A DNA stretch of 64,000 bases from Rhodamnia argentea. Its lineage: Eukaryota; Streptophyta; Magnoliopsida; Myrtales; Myrtaceae. A model generated the notes under the pieces. The model saw only the letters and a list, made by a program, of their open reading frames with translations, ran no database searches and was not told the DNA's origin. The position numbers and the translations under genes are program-made. Location of the stretch: NCBI RefSeq assembly GCF_020921035.1, contig NC_063155.1:9657001-9721000 (forward strand), given 5' to 3'. Position 1 is the first letter of the stretch. The number at the start of each line of letters is the position of its first letter. This document shows, piece after piece, positions 52,801-63,971 of this stretch.

Positions 52801-55632
52801 CCTTTTGAGTTTTGACATGAATGGCTTGCGGAGGTTTACTTTAAGTGTTCCATTTTTAAGTTTTGACATGAATGGCCTGTGGTCGTTTACAGTCTGCTCT
52901 TTCATAGTGACAACTGACAAACCATACATTTCTGATTGTTTATAGGACCATATACGACTTTCAGCATGTATGTGCCATGTGTGCAACTTTTTGTCCTTTT
53001 TAAATAGAACAACTGTGTGGATATATCAGAAGGTGGTTGTCCTCCTGGCTTTGATTTACTCCTGACATTTACACACGTTCTATAAAAATCTTTGAACATG
53101 AAGACAAGGAATAATAGATGTGTTCTTTTGAATGCTAGTCTGAACTATATTAGTTTCGTGTTGCTTTTAATTCAGAAGCTAATAGGCATAGGGCTATTTT
53201 TTACTGCTACTCTATTTGGTAAATCTGCTTGAATACTGATTCTTGGTTTAGAACGGGAAAGCTCAACACTGTGAGCACTGTGTTTTGATATTTAAGAGAT
53301 TCAGTTGATGATCCTACTTGATTGTTAGTATCTTGGTGATGTTATAGCTTGGCCAGTTTAACTCTTGCTTTTGCACGCCAGGGTAGATTACCTAAGTGCG
53401 TGTCCTCCTAGGATTTTTCTGGGTGATGATGGGGATGAGACCTATCTTTTGGTTAAAAAGAATTAGGATTGGCTGGCTGTTGCTGTGCAAAAGATTTTCG
53501 TAATTTTCTTGATGGCTCGGAGGGAACAACTTTTGGTAACATAGACTGTTTCAGTTGGGGTAATCCTTAGGAATGGCCAATTTTGGAGCCACTAATTTGT
53601 GTGCAAGTTATCGCTATGGTGTTGGCATCTTAATTTTTGGCTTATTCGTATTTGTTTTGTTGACAGACAAGGCGGTTATTATTAGATCCGGCAATTCACG
53701 AAGAGTTCACCCGTCTAAAGGTCTGTGGCAGAACTTTTGAATTGAACATTCGTTGGATATTGAACTTAGGTTTTCCATTTTCTTTGCTATATGGACATGG
53801 TATTAGTCAGATTGTCTTGTTTGCAAGCGTCTTAGGGAAAAAGACACTCGTTGTGAAACTTGGCGATGTATGTAATTGGACAAGTACACAGCACAAGAAA
53901 AGGGAGTTTACATTTCCACGGCACATTTGCCTGAAGCCGCTTCTCATTATCTTTCTTGATAGAAGAATCCCTTTTTCTGGTGCAATGTTGACTAAAGTTA
54001 AGACTTTGTTTAGAATATATATTTTTTTTTTTTGTGGATATGTGTTTCCTGCTGAAATCTTTGCTAAAAATCTTCCGACTTTCCCAAAAATTTTACCTGA
54101 GATTTGGTTTTCGTGGTTCTAGGATCTCCTCAGAGTAGGATCTACCTTCTATAAAGCCACAAGTAAATTTAATGATTTCGTGTGCAAGTTCTTAATGGCC
54201 GCTTGTCTTTTCTTGTTAATATATGTCAAAATAAAAGAAATTACGTGACATTGCTGTTATCAAGACTCAGTTTTCATGGTCTCGAACTATCTGATTTCAC
54301 GGCATCAAGGTTTTTTGCTTTCCTAGCTCTACTGTTCCTGCATTCCACCATATGTTATATGAATATACTTTTTTACCCCAAATATGCGTCTGATAATTCT
54401 GTCCTCGGTTAAGGATCTCGGGAAAGATACCTATTCATTGCTGATGCTTCTTAAATTTGAATGTTTGTTCTAATGCTAGAGCTTGCTAGAGGAGAAGGAC
54501 AAGAAGGTGAAGGAGTTGCAGGATCATATTGCTGCTGTTACTTTCACTCCACAGAGCAAGATGGGTAAGATGCTCATGGCTAAATGCAGGACCCTGCAAG
54601 AGGAAAATGAGGAGATTGGGAATCAAGCAGCTGAGGGAAAGGTTCTGTATCTTTATCTTGATATCCTGCAAATTTGAATTACTGATTAATGTATTTTCCT
54701 GCTTGAGTCAAAGATCATAGTAACAGTTCTGTAGTAAACTGAGGCGCAGTGTTTTCAGAAAACTTGTTTAAGCTTCAATGCACCTTGTTTTAATCTGAAT
54801 CACATAATTGAGTCTTGGCAAGGCATCAGAAGTACGGTTGCTTTGCTTGGTAATATCCCATTGTGAAACACTTATCATGAGGAACCAGAGCATTTGAGTT
54901 TAGATGTGATATGATTACTTTTGAACCATGTTGAAGATTCGAAGAGTTGTGACAAACAGAGAGAGGATTCAGGAGCGCATGTTCTTAATTCATATGCTTT
55001 TATCACACCCTTTCCATTACTATCTCTAGTCTTATGAATATAGTTAAAAACAGCACTCGTCTGTGAATGTATGGGTTCTGTCTTAACTACTTTGAGAATA
55101 AGATGTCCAGGCTTGTTTACTTGTTTGTCCACTGTTTCCGGCTTGTAGATGCATGAACTTTCGATGAAACTGGCTTTACAAAAGTCGCAGAACGCAGAGC
55201 TGCGGAGTCAATTCGAAGGTCTGAATGCGCATTTTACTCCATATGCACTTATCCTTAGTCTTTCAATTTCGTACAGCTCTTTTTGTAGCTATTAGTTCAA
55301 GAGAACTCTACATGTCTGATGTCAGTTGCAACCTTTTTGTCTTGTAAATTGTTTTTCTGTGGGATTCTTGGATTCCGAATCATCTGAGAGACAGTGCTTG
55401 CATGAACAGTTTCGCTTGTCTTTGAAGGAAATTAAGGATTTTGAGGTCGACCATGCATACAGTTTCAAATGTGTATTATCACTGCATAGAGATACAATGG
55501 TTTCTCTCTTCATGTTCCTGCAAGGCTCTTATATTCGCTACTAAATCGCCAAGTACGCCGGTGGTTGTTGCATGCAGAACTGTATGAACACATGGAAGGA
55601 CTCACAAATGACGTTGAGAAGTCAAATGAAAT

Positions 55633-55676
<44 letters not shown>

Positions 55677-55908
55677 CATAGTTCATGGGATCTGCCTTAA
55701 GTTTGAGAGCCAAGGCAGAGAGAGATTGACAGTCTTGCTCTCGTCAATGTAGGTGGTCATCCTGCAAGAGAAGGTGGAAGAGAAGAATGAGGAGCTGAGA
55801 AGATTAAAGAACGAGCAGTCGCAGCAGCAGAAAGCTACGCCTGATGCGACGAGCGTTAGAGTTTCTACTCTTGAGGACAAAAAAGAAGCAATGATGGTAG
55901 AGAGTTGA
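49889..55908 (+). CDS. FIP37: FIP37 (WTAP-like), m6A methyltransferase complex subunit
   Basis: Fourteen exons: 49889..49912, 49999..50050, 50133..50194, 50833..50900, 51024..51060, 51618..51705, 51825..51889, 51980..52057, 52604..52651, 53667..53720, 54480..54641, 55149..55218, 55578..55633 and 55753..55908. All are GT-AG and in frame, giving 339 aa (Arabidopsis FIP37 is about 330). An acidic N-terminus (DDDFGGD, RSFGDIEDDEDDIFGS) precedes a mostly coiled-coil protein: ATGMILSLRES, EQEIAELKSAVRDLKAQLKP, RRLLLDPAIHEEF, then the hallmark AAVTFTPQSKMGKMLMAKCR, and QKSQNAELRSQFE. FIP37 scaffolds the MTA/MTB writer that places N6-methyladenosine on nuclear mRNA and is essential for embryo development. 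The C-terminal tail after the coiled coil is Gln-rich and differs from the Arabidopsis tail, as is common. The donor of intron 13 runs into a CT microsatellite. Confidence 0.95.
55635..55671. repeat. (CT)n microsatellite at the FIP37 intron 13 donor
   Basis: About 18 CT units begin one base inside the donor (ATG|GTCTCTCT...), so the 5' splice site is part of the repeat. Confidence 0.93.
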
Positions 55909-56082
55909 TTTAAAAAATGAAACTTCTTTTTTTTTTTTTTAAGGACCGTCATAATTCCTTGGAGGGTTTATCCTCAGTCTTGTTTTTTGCTTGTACATTA
56001 GAATTTTTTTTTTATTGTCGTTTTGCCTTTTTTTGGCGCTCTAAAAACAGAAAAGAACATGGAAGTATGATTGGCTGCATGT

Positions 56083-56444
56083 AGGGGGTGCCAAATGGAC
56101 CCGTGGCCCGGAACCGGCCCGTTGACCGGGCCCACAGTTCCAACCCGGAACCGGAACCGGCCCTCAAGGGCCGGTTCCGGTTCAGAATTGTTGGAACCGG
56201 CCCGGAACCGGCGGTTCCGGGCCGGTTCCAACCCGGTTTTTTTTAAAAAAAGAGGAGTAGGTTTGATAAAAAGAGTAATTGGGCTTTGGAACCGGCGGTT
56301 CCGAACCGAAACCGGAACCGGCGGTTCCAAACCCGGAACCGGAACCAGCTCTTCAAGGGCCGGTTCCGGTTCCACCTTTTTTTGGAACCGGAACCGCCGG
56401 GTCCTGAACCGGAACCGGCGGTTCCGTTGAACCGGCCCCCTCTA
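56083..56444 (+). mobile_element. GGAACCGG-palindrome MITE (family E), with 9-bp target duplication
   Basis: The element is flanked by identical 9-mers gctgcatgt at 56074..56082 and 56445..56453. Its ends are agggggtgcc and (inverted) tagagggggcc. The interior is a dense set of ccggttcc/ggaaccgg palindromes that could fold into one long hairpin (for example ggccctcaagggcc at its centre). It aligns with the minus strand of the copy at 46062. Frames across it are long only because stop codons are rare in this sequence. Confidence 0.85.
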
Positions 56445-56955
56445 GCTGCATGTTCACGTCATTGGGTTCCATGCAAAAGCTCGACGTGGTGCGTCTCGAC
56501 CAAGTCCAGGTGGCGCGATCTGCCGATAGCCGAGTGGAAAGCTCGGGTCTCCTTGCTTCCGCCACGTCACCCTCTGCCTGTCCACGACACCGGGTCCTTT
56601 GTGCCTGGGAGTAAAATTGCAGATTTGAACCGGTAGTATCGGTTGGATGGACGCAGGAGGCGACCCGTAGGGCATGTGTTGTCCAGAAGGCGCCGATCAG
56701 CTATTTTCCGGTTTCTGCAGCTTAAGATGCGTCATGATACGACCGTGTAGGATCGACTCCCTCCTTATCTCGAAACAATTGTCGGTCTTGACGGTCGGGA
56801 ACTTTACATTCCCTGAGAACCGACGACTTAACGTAACCCACTAACCGGGAGTTCACAAGGAAGTCCCTACTTTGTTCATTCTCGGTCGAATCGAACATTG
56901 TCCCTTTTCTGAGTTGTTTAACTTACGACCATTCGAACTTCCATTTGCCATCATT

Positions 56956-57394
56956 AGGGTTGAGCGGTTTTAGTGTCGGTCCAGTTTCACCATTAACCTA
57001 TCTATTAGAAGCTATCCTAGAACTTATTCCGTCCGTTATGGTTCTAGGTTTCATCTGTATTTTTAATAGAACGATCGATCAATAAGTGAATCATTATTTC
57101 TAACATCATCATTTGCTGTTACAATTCATTAACCACGACGAATGTGAGAAATTAACAAAGTAAGAGCTTTAGTCATGGATATCGCTGGGAATGGAAGTTC
57201 GGACTGGCGGTTTCAAATTACACTCTCATCATTGGATGTTGTGGAATATCGTAGAATCATGTGACGACATAGAACAATAAAAATACGAGAACTTGTTCCA
57301 AGTTCCGAGCTTGAAACCTACTCGACAGAATGGTTCTTCAATTTTGGGAATATGAACTGATCTGATTTCCGATTCTATCCTGAAATTGCCCTAG
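56956..57394. mobile_element. Probable third family E-type element, in the raffinose synthase promoter
   Basis: The left end agggttgagcggttttagtg resembles family E termini and the right end tgaaattgccctag is roughly inverted. The flanks share ccatcat (56948..56954 and 57396..57402). The interior has lost most GGAACC palindromes, so this would be an old copy. Confidence 0.4.
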
Positions 57395-57741
57395 CCCATC
57401 ATGCAGGAAGTGAATAAGCTCGCCAGGAACGAATCTGTTCGGTGAACGAGATGAATGCGAACCTCAATGACTTCACTGATATTCATACACTAGAATATTC
57501 TGAAGAACCCCGTTTTGCACAGCAGTTCATTAATCCAACTTTGTTCTTAAGCACATGTATATGTGTACATATACAGGACCTCGGACCTTCAGAAAATGTC
57601 GACACCATAGTAACCGTGTCTACAATCTCAAAGGAGTAAGCCACAATTCTTCCCCCTGCTCCTCCGATCTCTGCGTAACTGCAAGACCATAACCTGTCGA
57701 TATATCCTGCCGGTCTTCCCTAGTAAACAGCTCCGATTTTC

Positions 57742-60708
57742 ATGGCTCCTCCGAGCCTGACCAAGAACGCCGTGGAAGTAACGCCGCTCGTTGCTTCCGA
57801 AACGAAACCGTGGATTGCCCTCGAAGGCTCGACCTTCGTTGCGAATGGCCACCCGATACTCACCCAAGTCCCCTGCAACATAGTGGCCACCGGACCTGAG
57901 AAAGCCGCGGCGGCGGCATGCTTCGTGGGGTTCGACGCTGCCGAGCCGAGGTGCCACCACGTGGCTCCGGTGGGAAGGCTGAGGGGCGTAAGGTTCATGA
58001 GCATCTTCAGGTTCAAGGTGTGGTGGACCACCCACTGGCTCGGGACGACGGGGGGAGACGTGGAGCACGAGACGCAGATGATGGTGCTGGACAAAAACGA
58101 CGTCGGTCGTCCCTACGTTCTGCTACTTCCGCTCATCGACGGAGCCTTCAGGGCCTCTCTCCAGCCTGGGGTTGACGACTACGTGGATGTTTGCGTGGAA
58201 AGTGGCTCCTCCAAGGTGACAATTCACATATGTTCATTAAACTCGACATTTTGACAGCTATAGTTAGAGATTATTCCTCAGCTGTTCAAGTTATGAAGCC
58301 TGATAATTTTCTGTGTCCTTGCAGGTGTGCAGTTCAAGCTTCAGGACGTGCTTGTACATGCATGTCGGGGATGACCCTTATGTTCTAATCAAGGAAGCAA
58401 TGAGAGAAATCAGGATCCACCTAGGGACCTTCAAGCTCCTGGAAGAGAAAGACCCGCCGGGTATCGTGGACAAGTTCGGTTGGTGCACTTGGGATGGGTT
58501 CTATCTCAAGGTCCACCCGAGCGGTGTGCGCAAAGGGGTCAAGTCCCTCGTGGAGGGTGGGTGCCCGCCGGGCCTGGTCCTCATAGACGACGGCTGGCAG
58601 TCGATCTGTCATGATGATGACCCGATCACAGATCAGGAAGGCGTCAATAGGACGGCCGCCGGCGAGCAAATGCCGTGCAGGCTCATAAGGTTCGAGGAAA
58701 ATTACAAGTTCAGGGACTACCGAAGCTCCAAGGCAGTGCATGAGAAGGGCATGGGCGCTTTTGTGAGGGACCTTAAGGAGGAGTTTGGGACTGTAGAGCA
58801 TGTGTATGTGTGGCACGCATTGTGCGGGTATTGGGGCGGGGTCCGACCTGATACCCCGGGTATGCCTGAATCACAGGTCGTGACTCCGGAGTTGTCGCCA
58901 GGCTTGAAGATGACGATGGAGGATTTGGCTGTCGATAAGATTGTGAACAACGGGATTGGATTGGTGCCGCCCGAGATGGTGCACGAGATGTACGATGGGC
59001 TCCATTCGCACCTTCGATCGGCGGGGATAGACGGCGTCAAGATTGATGTGATTCATGTATGTTAAAGAAGTATTTCTGTGTTTACTCATATGATTGATTA
59101 GCTTATTGCATTCAAATAGGTTGTTCCCTTCATTCAGGTTACGAACATGAAATTTTTAGAACTTGGAAGGCTGTATTCCTTGCTACTTCATGTCTGTTTC
59201 AGTTCTAGGACATTTTAGAGATTCTAAAGGACAATGCCAAACGTTTATACGGAAAAGATTGAGGAGACTCAATTGAGCATCGACTTGAATTGTGAATTCG
59301 TGGGACTCGTTCTTCATGGACTTACCAAAGCACTAAACAAGAGGATCATCCTTGTGTGCAGTTACTTGAGATGTTAGCTGAGGATTTTGGTGGTCGGGTG
59401 GAGCTCGGGAAAGCTTATTACAAAGCGCTGACCGCTTCCGTAAGGAAGAATTTCAAAGGGAACAGCGTCATTGCGAGCATGGAGCATTGCAATGACTTCA
59501 TGTTCTTGGGGACAGAGACGATCTCTCTCGGACGTGTTGGTACGTTGCTCACATTGAACTCAACCACGTTCTGAATATCCTCGTTCCGGAAAATTTTGGA
59601 GGGGTTTCAATTCAGAGTTTCTGATGTTCCTCTGTTCTGCTATTGGTTTCAGTAAGTTGTTTGTTTGTTGCAGGCGACGATTTCTGGTGCACCGGCCCTT
59701 CTGGCGATCCGATAGCATCCTTTTGGCTCCAAGGGTGCCATATGGTGCATTGCGCCTACAATAGCCTGTGGATAGGGAACTTCATACACCCTGACTGGGA
59801 CATGTTCCAATCCACTCACCCTTGTGCCGATTTCCATGCCGCTTCTCGGGCCATCTCTGGAGGACCCGTATACGTGAGTGATCATGTGGGACAGCACAAC
59901 TTCAAGTTGCTGAGAAGCCTGGTTTTGCCTGATGGGTCCATCTTGAGATGCCAGTACCATGCGCTTCCAACCCGAGACCGCCTCTTCGATGACCCGGTGC
60001 ACGACGGGAAGACCATGCTCAAGGTTTGGAATGTTAACAAAGTAAGTTAGTTGGGCAGCCGATCCCTGAATCTTGTCCTGTTGTACCAGCTGATGTAACG
60101 ATGAATAGCAACTGAATCAAATTCGCTTCTGCTGTGAATAGTATTCAGGTGTTGTAGGACTCTTCAACTGTCAAGGAGGGGGATGGTGCCGCCGAGCACG
60201 GACCAATAAGTCTCACTCGGAGTTCTCAAAGAAGATAACTTGCACCGCAAGTCCCAAGGATGTAGAATGGAAGAATGCAAATCCGCCAATGTCAGTCCAA
60301 GACGTGGATGTCTTCGCCATGTTCTTGTTCCAGCAAAAGAGGCTTGAGCTCCTAAAGCCCTCAGGGAAGCTGGAGTTCACTCTCCAGCCATTCGACTATG
60401 AGCTCCTAACGGTTTCTCCGGTGACCGTCCTCCCTACGAAACCCATCCAATTTGCACCCATCGGGCTGGTGGACATGTTCAACACCGGCGGGGCTGTTCA
60501 GTCAATGGAGTTCTCCAGAGGAGAGAGCTCGGTGAGAGTCGGAGTGAGAGGGTGCGGCGAGATGAGGGTGTTTGCATCAGAAAGGCCAAAGGCTTGCAAG
60601 ATGGATGGTGTGGATGTGAAGTTTTGCTATGGACTGGACATGATGGTCTCCATTCAAGTCCCATGGCCAGGTTCTTCCAAATTGACTCTGATTGAGTACT
60701 CATTTTGA
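57742..60708 (+). CDS. RS5: Raffinose synthase (galactinol-sucrose galactosyltransferase)
   Basis: Five exons: 57742..58215, 58325..59056, 59362..59539, 59674..60041 and 60142..60708, all GT-AG, giving 772 aa (family about 780). This GH36-type enzyme moves galactose from galactinol to sucrose in the cytosol, making raffinose for seed desiccation and cold or drought tolerance. Visible motifs: KFGWCTWDGFYLKVHP, VLIDDGWQS, the likely nucleophile D399 in GVKIDVIH, MEHCNDFMFL, the likely acid/base pair in GRVGDDFW (D463-D464), GGPVYVSDH and the C-terminal YSGVVGLFNCQGGGW. The segment GVNRTAAGEQMPCRL is short, as in raffinose synthase, and lacks the roughly 80-residue insert of stachyose synthase. 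RS5/SIP1 is the Arabidopsis gene; I assign it by similarity remembered from the family. A broken copy of its 3' end follows. Confidence 0.94.
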
Positions 60709-61089
60709 CTCTCCTAGTGCTTTTCTAGTCCCCTGAGCTTTCTTTACCTAATCAAGTTAATGTAATCAATGAAGGTGAAGAAATTCTGGGGCCCCTTAGG
60801 TGCTGAAGAAGTAAGCCGTATGAAAAACTTGGTGAAAATGTGAAGGTCCTATATTTCATATAACCTGTCCGCTGGTCAGTCAAGAGCTTCATAGAGGCAG
60901 CTTCACCCCAAAAATAAGCTAAGATTAGCATGTTGCCTTTCATGCTGTGCGCGATTAAACGTCTATTTTTTTTTTTTTCCATCTTTCGAGAGTCGAATAT
61001 AGAGAGATTTTAAGTCAGAACTCTTCATAATTCTGTTCGGGACTTTGCGTTTATCGTGAGACGTGCGCCTCGAGAGAACACGAGCATTG
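60709..61089. other. 3' flank of raffinose synthase
   Basis: This holds the probable 3' UTR. The part around 60765-60850 (aatgaaggtgaagaaattct) recurs downstream at about 61397 within the partial duplicate. Confidence 0.5.
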
Positions 61090-61515
61090 ATGTTGGATGT
61101 TTCCAGCCATGTTCTTGTGCCGACAAACGAGGCTGGAGCTGGTGAAGCCTTCCCTTAGAGAAGCTAGAACATCACGCTCCAGCCATTTTGCCTATGAGCT
61201 CCTGCCAGTTTTTTGCTGTGACCGCGCCCGCAAGATTGACCAGTGTGCTGTTAAATGTCAAGTTTGGCTATTGGATTAGCAGACGTAATGGCCTCCATTA
61301 AGGCTCGGTTCTTCCATGATTGAGTACTCGCATGACTTCAGAGATCCTTGGTCCGCTCTCGCATCAATCTTCACATAAAATATCGTTTTGCAATTGATGG
61401 GGGTGAAGAAATTTGGGTCCTTCCTCTGTCCTTAACGTCCCCTTCCTTCTTCTGGTCAAAAAGAAACAGAAGATTCCAAGATGAGGGAGGGTGAAAAACG
61501 TGGTGAAATGAGAGT
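61090..61515 (+). pseudogene. Partial tandem duplicate of raffinose synthase last exon and 3' UTR
   Basis: Compared with the true gene (from about 60303), this segment keeps ccatgttcttg, then MFLCRQTRLELVKPS against MFLFQQKRLELLKPS, and FAYELLPV against FDYELLTV. It then skips about 165 bp, resumes at gcaagatt..gtgtgctgtt and atggcctccatta, keeps gattgagtactc, and goes on into 3' UTR similarity (gggtgaagaaatttgg, cgtggtgaaatgag). The frame is broken and exons 1-4 are absent, so it is a non-functional 3' remnant of a local duplication. Confidence 0.85.
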
Positions 61516-61639
61516 TGTTTGTGGAATTCGCAGGCCAAATTAGAAGCTCTAGTTCATCAACAGACAACCTTGTCAAAAGAAAAGAGCAAGTTGCTGATGA
61601 TGTTTTCTTGGCAGCGTTGATTTCGTGGGTTGACGTAGA

Positions 61640-62045
61640 TGTCCAAAGTGTTCTCTGACAGCAAAATGGGCTTCCTGAGCCAGCTTCCATCATGGAGATC
61701 CGCTCTTTGGAGCACTAGACTAGACTCTTGACTGCTCAACCCGAAGATCGGCTAGATCTGGCTTGCCAGCAGCTAGATTTAGCCTCGTCGGAGTTTTGCC
61801 GGAGGCTTCGCAGCCGCCCACCGGCCACCGAGTCTTGCTGGCCTCCCGCCGGCTGCTAAATCTCGCCGGATTTTTTTTTTTTTTTTCAAGTGTGATTTTA
61901 GCAAACACTATTTAAGCCAAAATTGTTTCTCAATGCACTTTAAAATTACAATTTACCAAACACTATCTGTATTTCGGAAAACCCCTTTAACCCAAAAGCA
62001 TTTGTATTTTTTGAAAGACATTTTTCCAAAGTCGGAATCAAACGG
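61640..62045. repeat. TIR-element remnant with GC-rich interior
   Basis: A GC-rich block of CCGGC/GCCACCG phrases (61735..61870) precedes an A/T-rich end with tttagcaaacactatttaag, ttaccaaacactatctgtat and ggaatcaaacgggctcg. This is the style of right terminus seen in small hAT-like elements. The left end was not found. Confidence 0.4.
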
Positions 62046-62880
62046 GCTCGTTTATGAGCCTTCGAATGTTGGAATCCATGGACCATGATGGCCACAAATC
62101 ATGTGACTTTTGGCCTAGTAGGGGACCTTCCCTTGCCATTGAATGATCCACGCTATTTCACTATTACCCACAACTTGAACTGATGATAACTGAGAAAGGA
62201 CCATGTTTCATTATTGGGATGTGGATTTCAACACATACCCACCATGACCCTTTTATTCCTAGACTTTAGTTATACAAGGACCATTCTAGCTCGACGATGG
62301 CGACTGGCGGCGGCCACGACATCGACCCGCCTTAACTGCACCTGCCCCATTCGTGGATTCCCATCAAGCAGAGCTTGTACTACTCGAAGTCTCTGCGTGA
62401 TATACATATACATATTTAGGTCGGATTCAAATTCGAATCGATTGAGTGTGGCAATCAAGTTCAGCTGTAAAGAAAAAGTTCGTCGTCGGATCGAGAGCTA
62501 GATCGAGCGGTACAACGGTCGAGCTCGATCCGAGCACCGAGTATTCAACTTTCGGTCGGGTCGAGTCGAGTTGGGCTTCGCCGGGTATGGATGTTAAAGG
62601 ATGACTCGGAGTGAACTACGTAGTTGACTGTGATGCTGGTTTAGAATGTTTTTGTCTTTTTTTTTCGGAGATGACGACGACTGAACAGTCGATGGTGGTC
62701 CCGGAGTGCGGTGGTGGGCCTTACCTCAGCCTTTTTCAGAGTGCAGAGTGCAGATTTTGTGGACCAGTCACACCACCCTCTGATTTGAGCTAGTGTCCGG
62801 TCACCTTCCTTGTATGGGACAATTGGAATTTTCCAACATCTTTCATATTATATACAAACCCCCACCCCCACGCCCCCCCA

Positions 62881-62897
62881 CACGTGCCTGGCACGTG
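62881..62897. promoter_or_regulatory. Palindromic double G-box
   Basis: cacgtgcctggcacgtg: two CACGTG cores with centres 11 bp apart, forming a near-perfect palindrome. G-boxes bind bZIP and bHLH factors. The nearest downstream gene start is 63972, 1.07 kb away, so a regulatory role is speculative. Confidence 0.45.
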
Positions 62898-63455
62898 GAC
62901 CCCCCACCAAAGGTGGCGACCTATGGAATGGACTGGGACTAATGTCAAGGTGGGCCCCCAGCTTGAAGAACAAATTGGGGTTTTAGTCGACATTCGTCAC
63001 ATTATGCCCTCGTGCACTAGTAATTGTTAAATTAAGACAGCTAATCATAGTTTAGTAGTCACAAAGTAATCATTAGTACCCGGTATCTGTTCTTTTGCAC
63101 TCACTAAGTCAACCCATTAATCTAATCGAATTTAGTAAGTTCGTAGCCGAGGATTCAAAGCCCCGCTTGACTTTTTCCACTTTCATCCGCCGAAACGAAA
63201 GCGAGAAGATGCTAATCATCGTGACACGTCTCGGTTAGCATTTGGAGATCGAGGGAACCCCCACTATTATGATGCTCCACTATTATGATGCTCCAATAAC
63301 CGAATATTGTTGGTGGGCCCAATAGACTGTTGATTGTGTTGCCCATCGCTACTTTAGAAATATTTATTATCATTGAAGATATATGAAAATAAAGGTTTTG
63401 ATTTTTCGATACAATATTAATATGTGCATATGAGAATAAATCATGAGGTGTGATT

Positions 63456-63660
63456 ATAGAAATAATGTCGCGCCCCCATGTCCCACTACCCTATTCTTGT
63501 GAAAGTTTGAATGAACGAAATTTAAAAGTTAAATGACTTAAACGAGCTTAGTATTTCACGTTAGAAATAACGGTCGCCTCGTCATGTCCGAATACCTTAA
63601 TCGTCGTGAAAATTCAAATGATCGTAATTTAAAACTTAATTAACTTAAACGGGGGATCGA
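63456..63660. repeat. Imperfect 106-bp tandem duplication
   Basis: The first unit holds gtcgcgcccccatgtcccac, tacc..attcttgtgaaa and gttaaatgacttaaacgag. The second holds gtcgcctcgtcatgtccgaa, tacc..aatcgtcgtgaaa and cttaattaacttaaacggg. The offset between the gtcgc motifs is 106 bp. Confidence 0.75.
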
Positions 63661-63971
63661 AAAATTTGAAAAAAAATCATCCCCATTAATTTTTATGTGA
63701 ATTTTAATGCGAAAAAAAGTAGAAAAAGAAGAAAAAATAAAAAAAAAATTTTTGGGGGGTAGTGAAAAGCGATGTAAACCCACCAGCTGAGAGTGGCACA
63801 GTGGCAGCGACTTGCAATAAATCTTTCCTTTAATTGCTTTGAAAGTGAGAGAGAGAGAGAGAGAGGAGAAGAGAAGGCGAAGATTTCACTTTGTTTTTAG
63901 CGGCAATTCCAAAAGGCGTAAACTTTCTTCTTCCCCATGACCAACTTTTGATCTCCGCGTTCCGTACAACA

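Larger units (their letters stand above)
55909..57741. promoter_or_regulatory. FIP37 3' flank and raffinose synthase promoter region
   Basis: The stretch contains two family E elements (56083..56444 and a probable one at 56956..57394). The last 350 bp before the ATG at 57742 should contain the core promoter and 5' UTR of raffinose synthase. An AT-rich motif, tgtatatgtgtacatataca, lies at about 57556..57575. Confidence 0.45.
62046..63971. promoter_or_regulatory. Intergenic and 5' flank of the terminal gene
   Basis: No gene is recognised before 63972. The stretch contains a palindromic G-box pair (62881..62897), a duplicated 16-mer (63261..63292), an imperfect 106-bp tandem duplication (63456..63660), and a short GA run (63847..63865) in the probable 5' UTR. 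Confidence 0.45.

Noticed and set aside
56071-56636. Frames with Asn-Arg-Arg-Phe-like repeats at 56 kb
   Set aside because: The peptide repeats are translations of GGAACCGG palindromes, not a repeat protein.
62790-62993. Minus-strand 67-codon Gly/Trp-rich frame
   Set aside because: It is produced by the C-rich stretch around the G-box pair and has no support as a gene.
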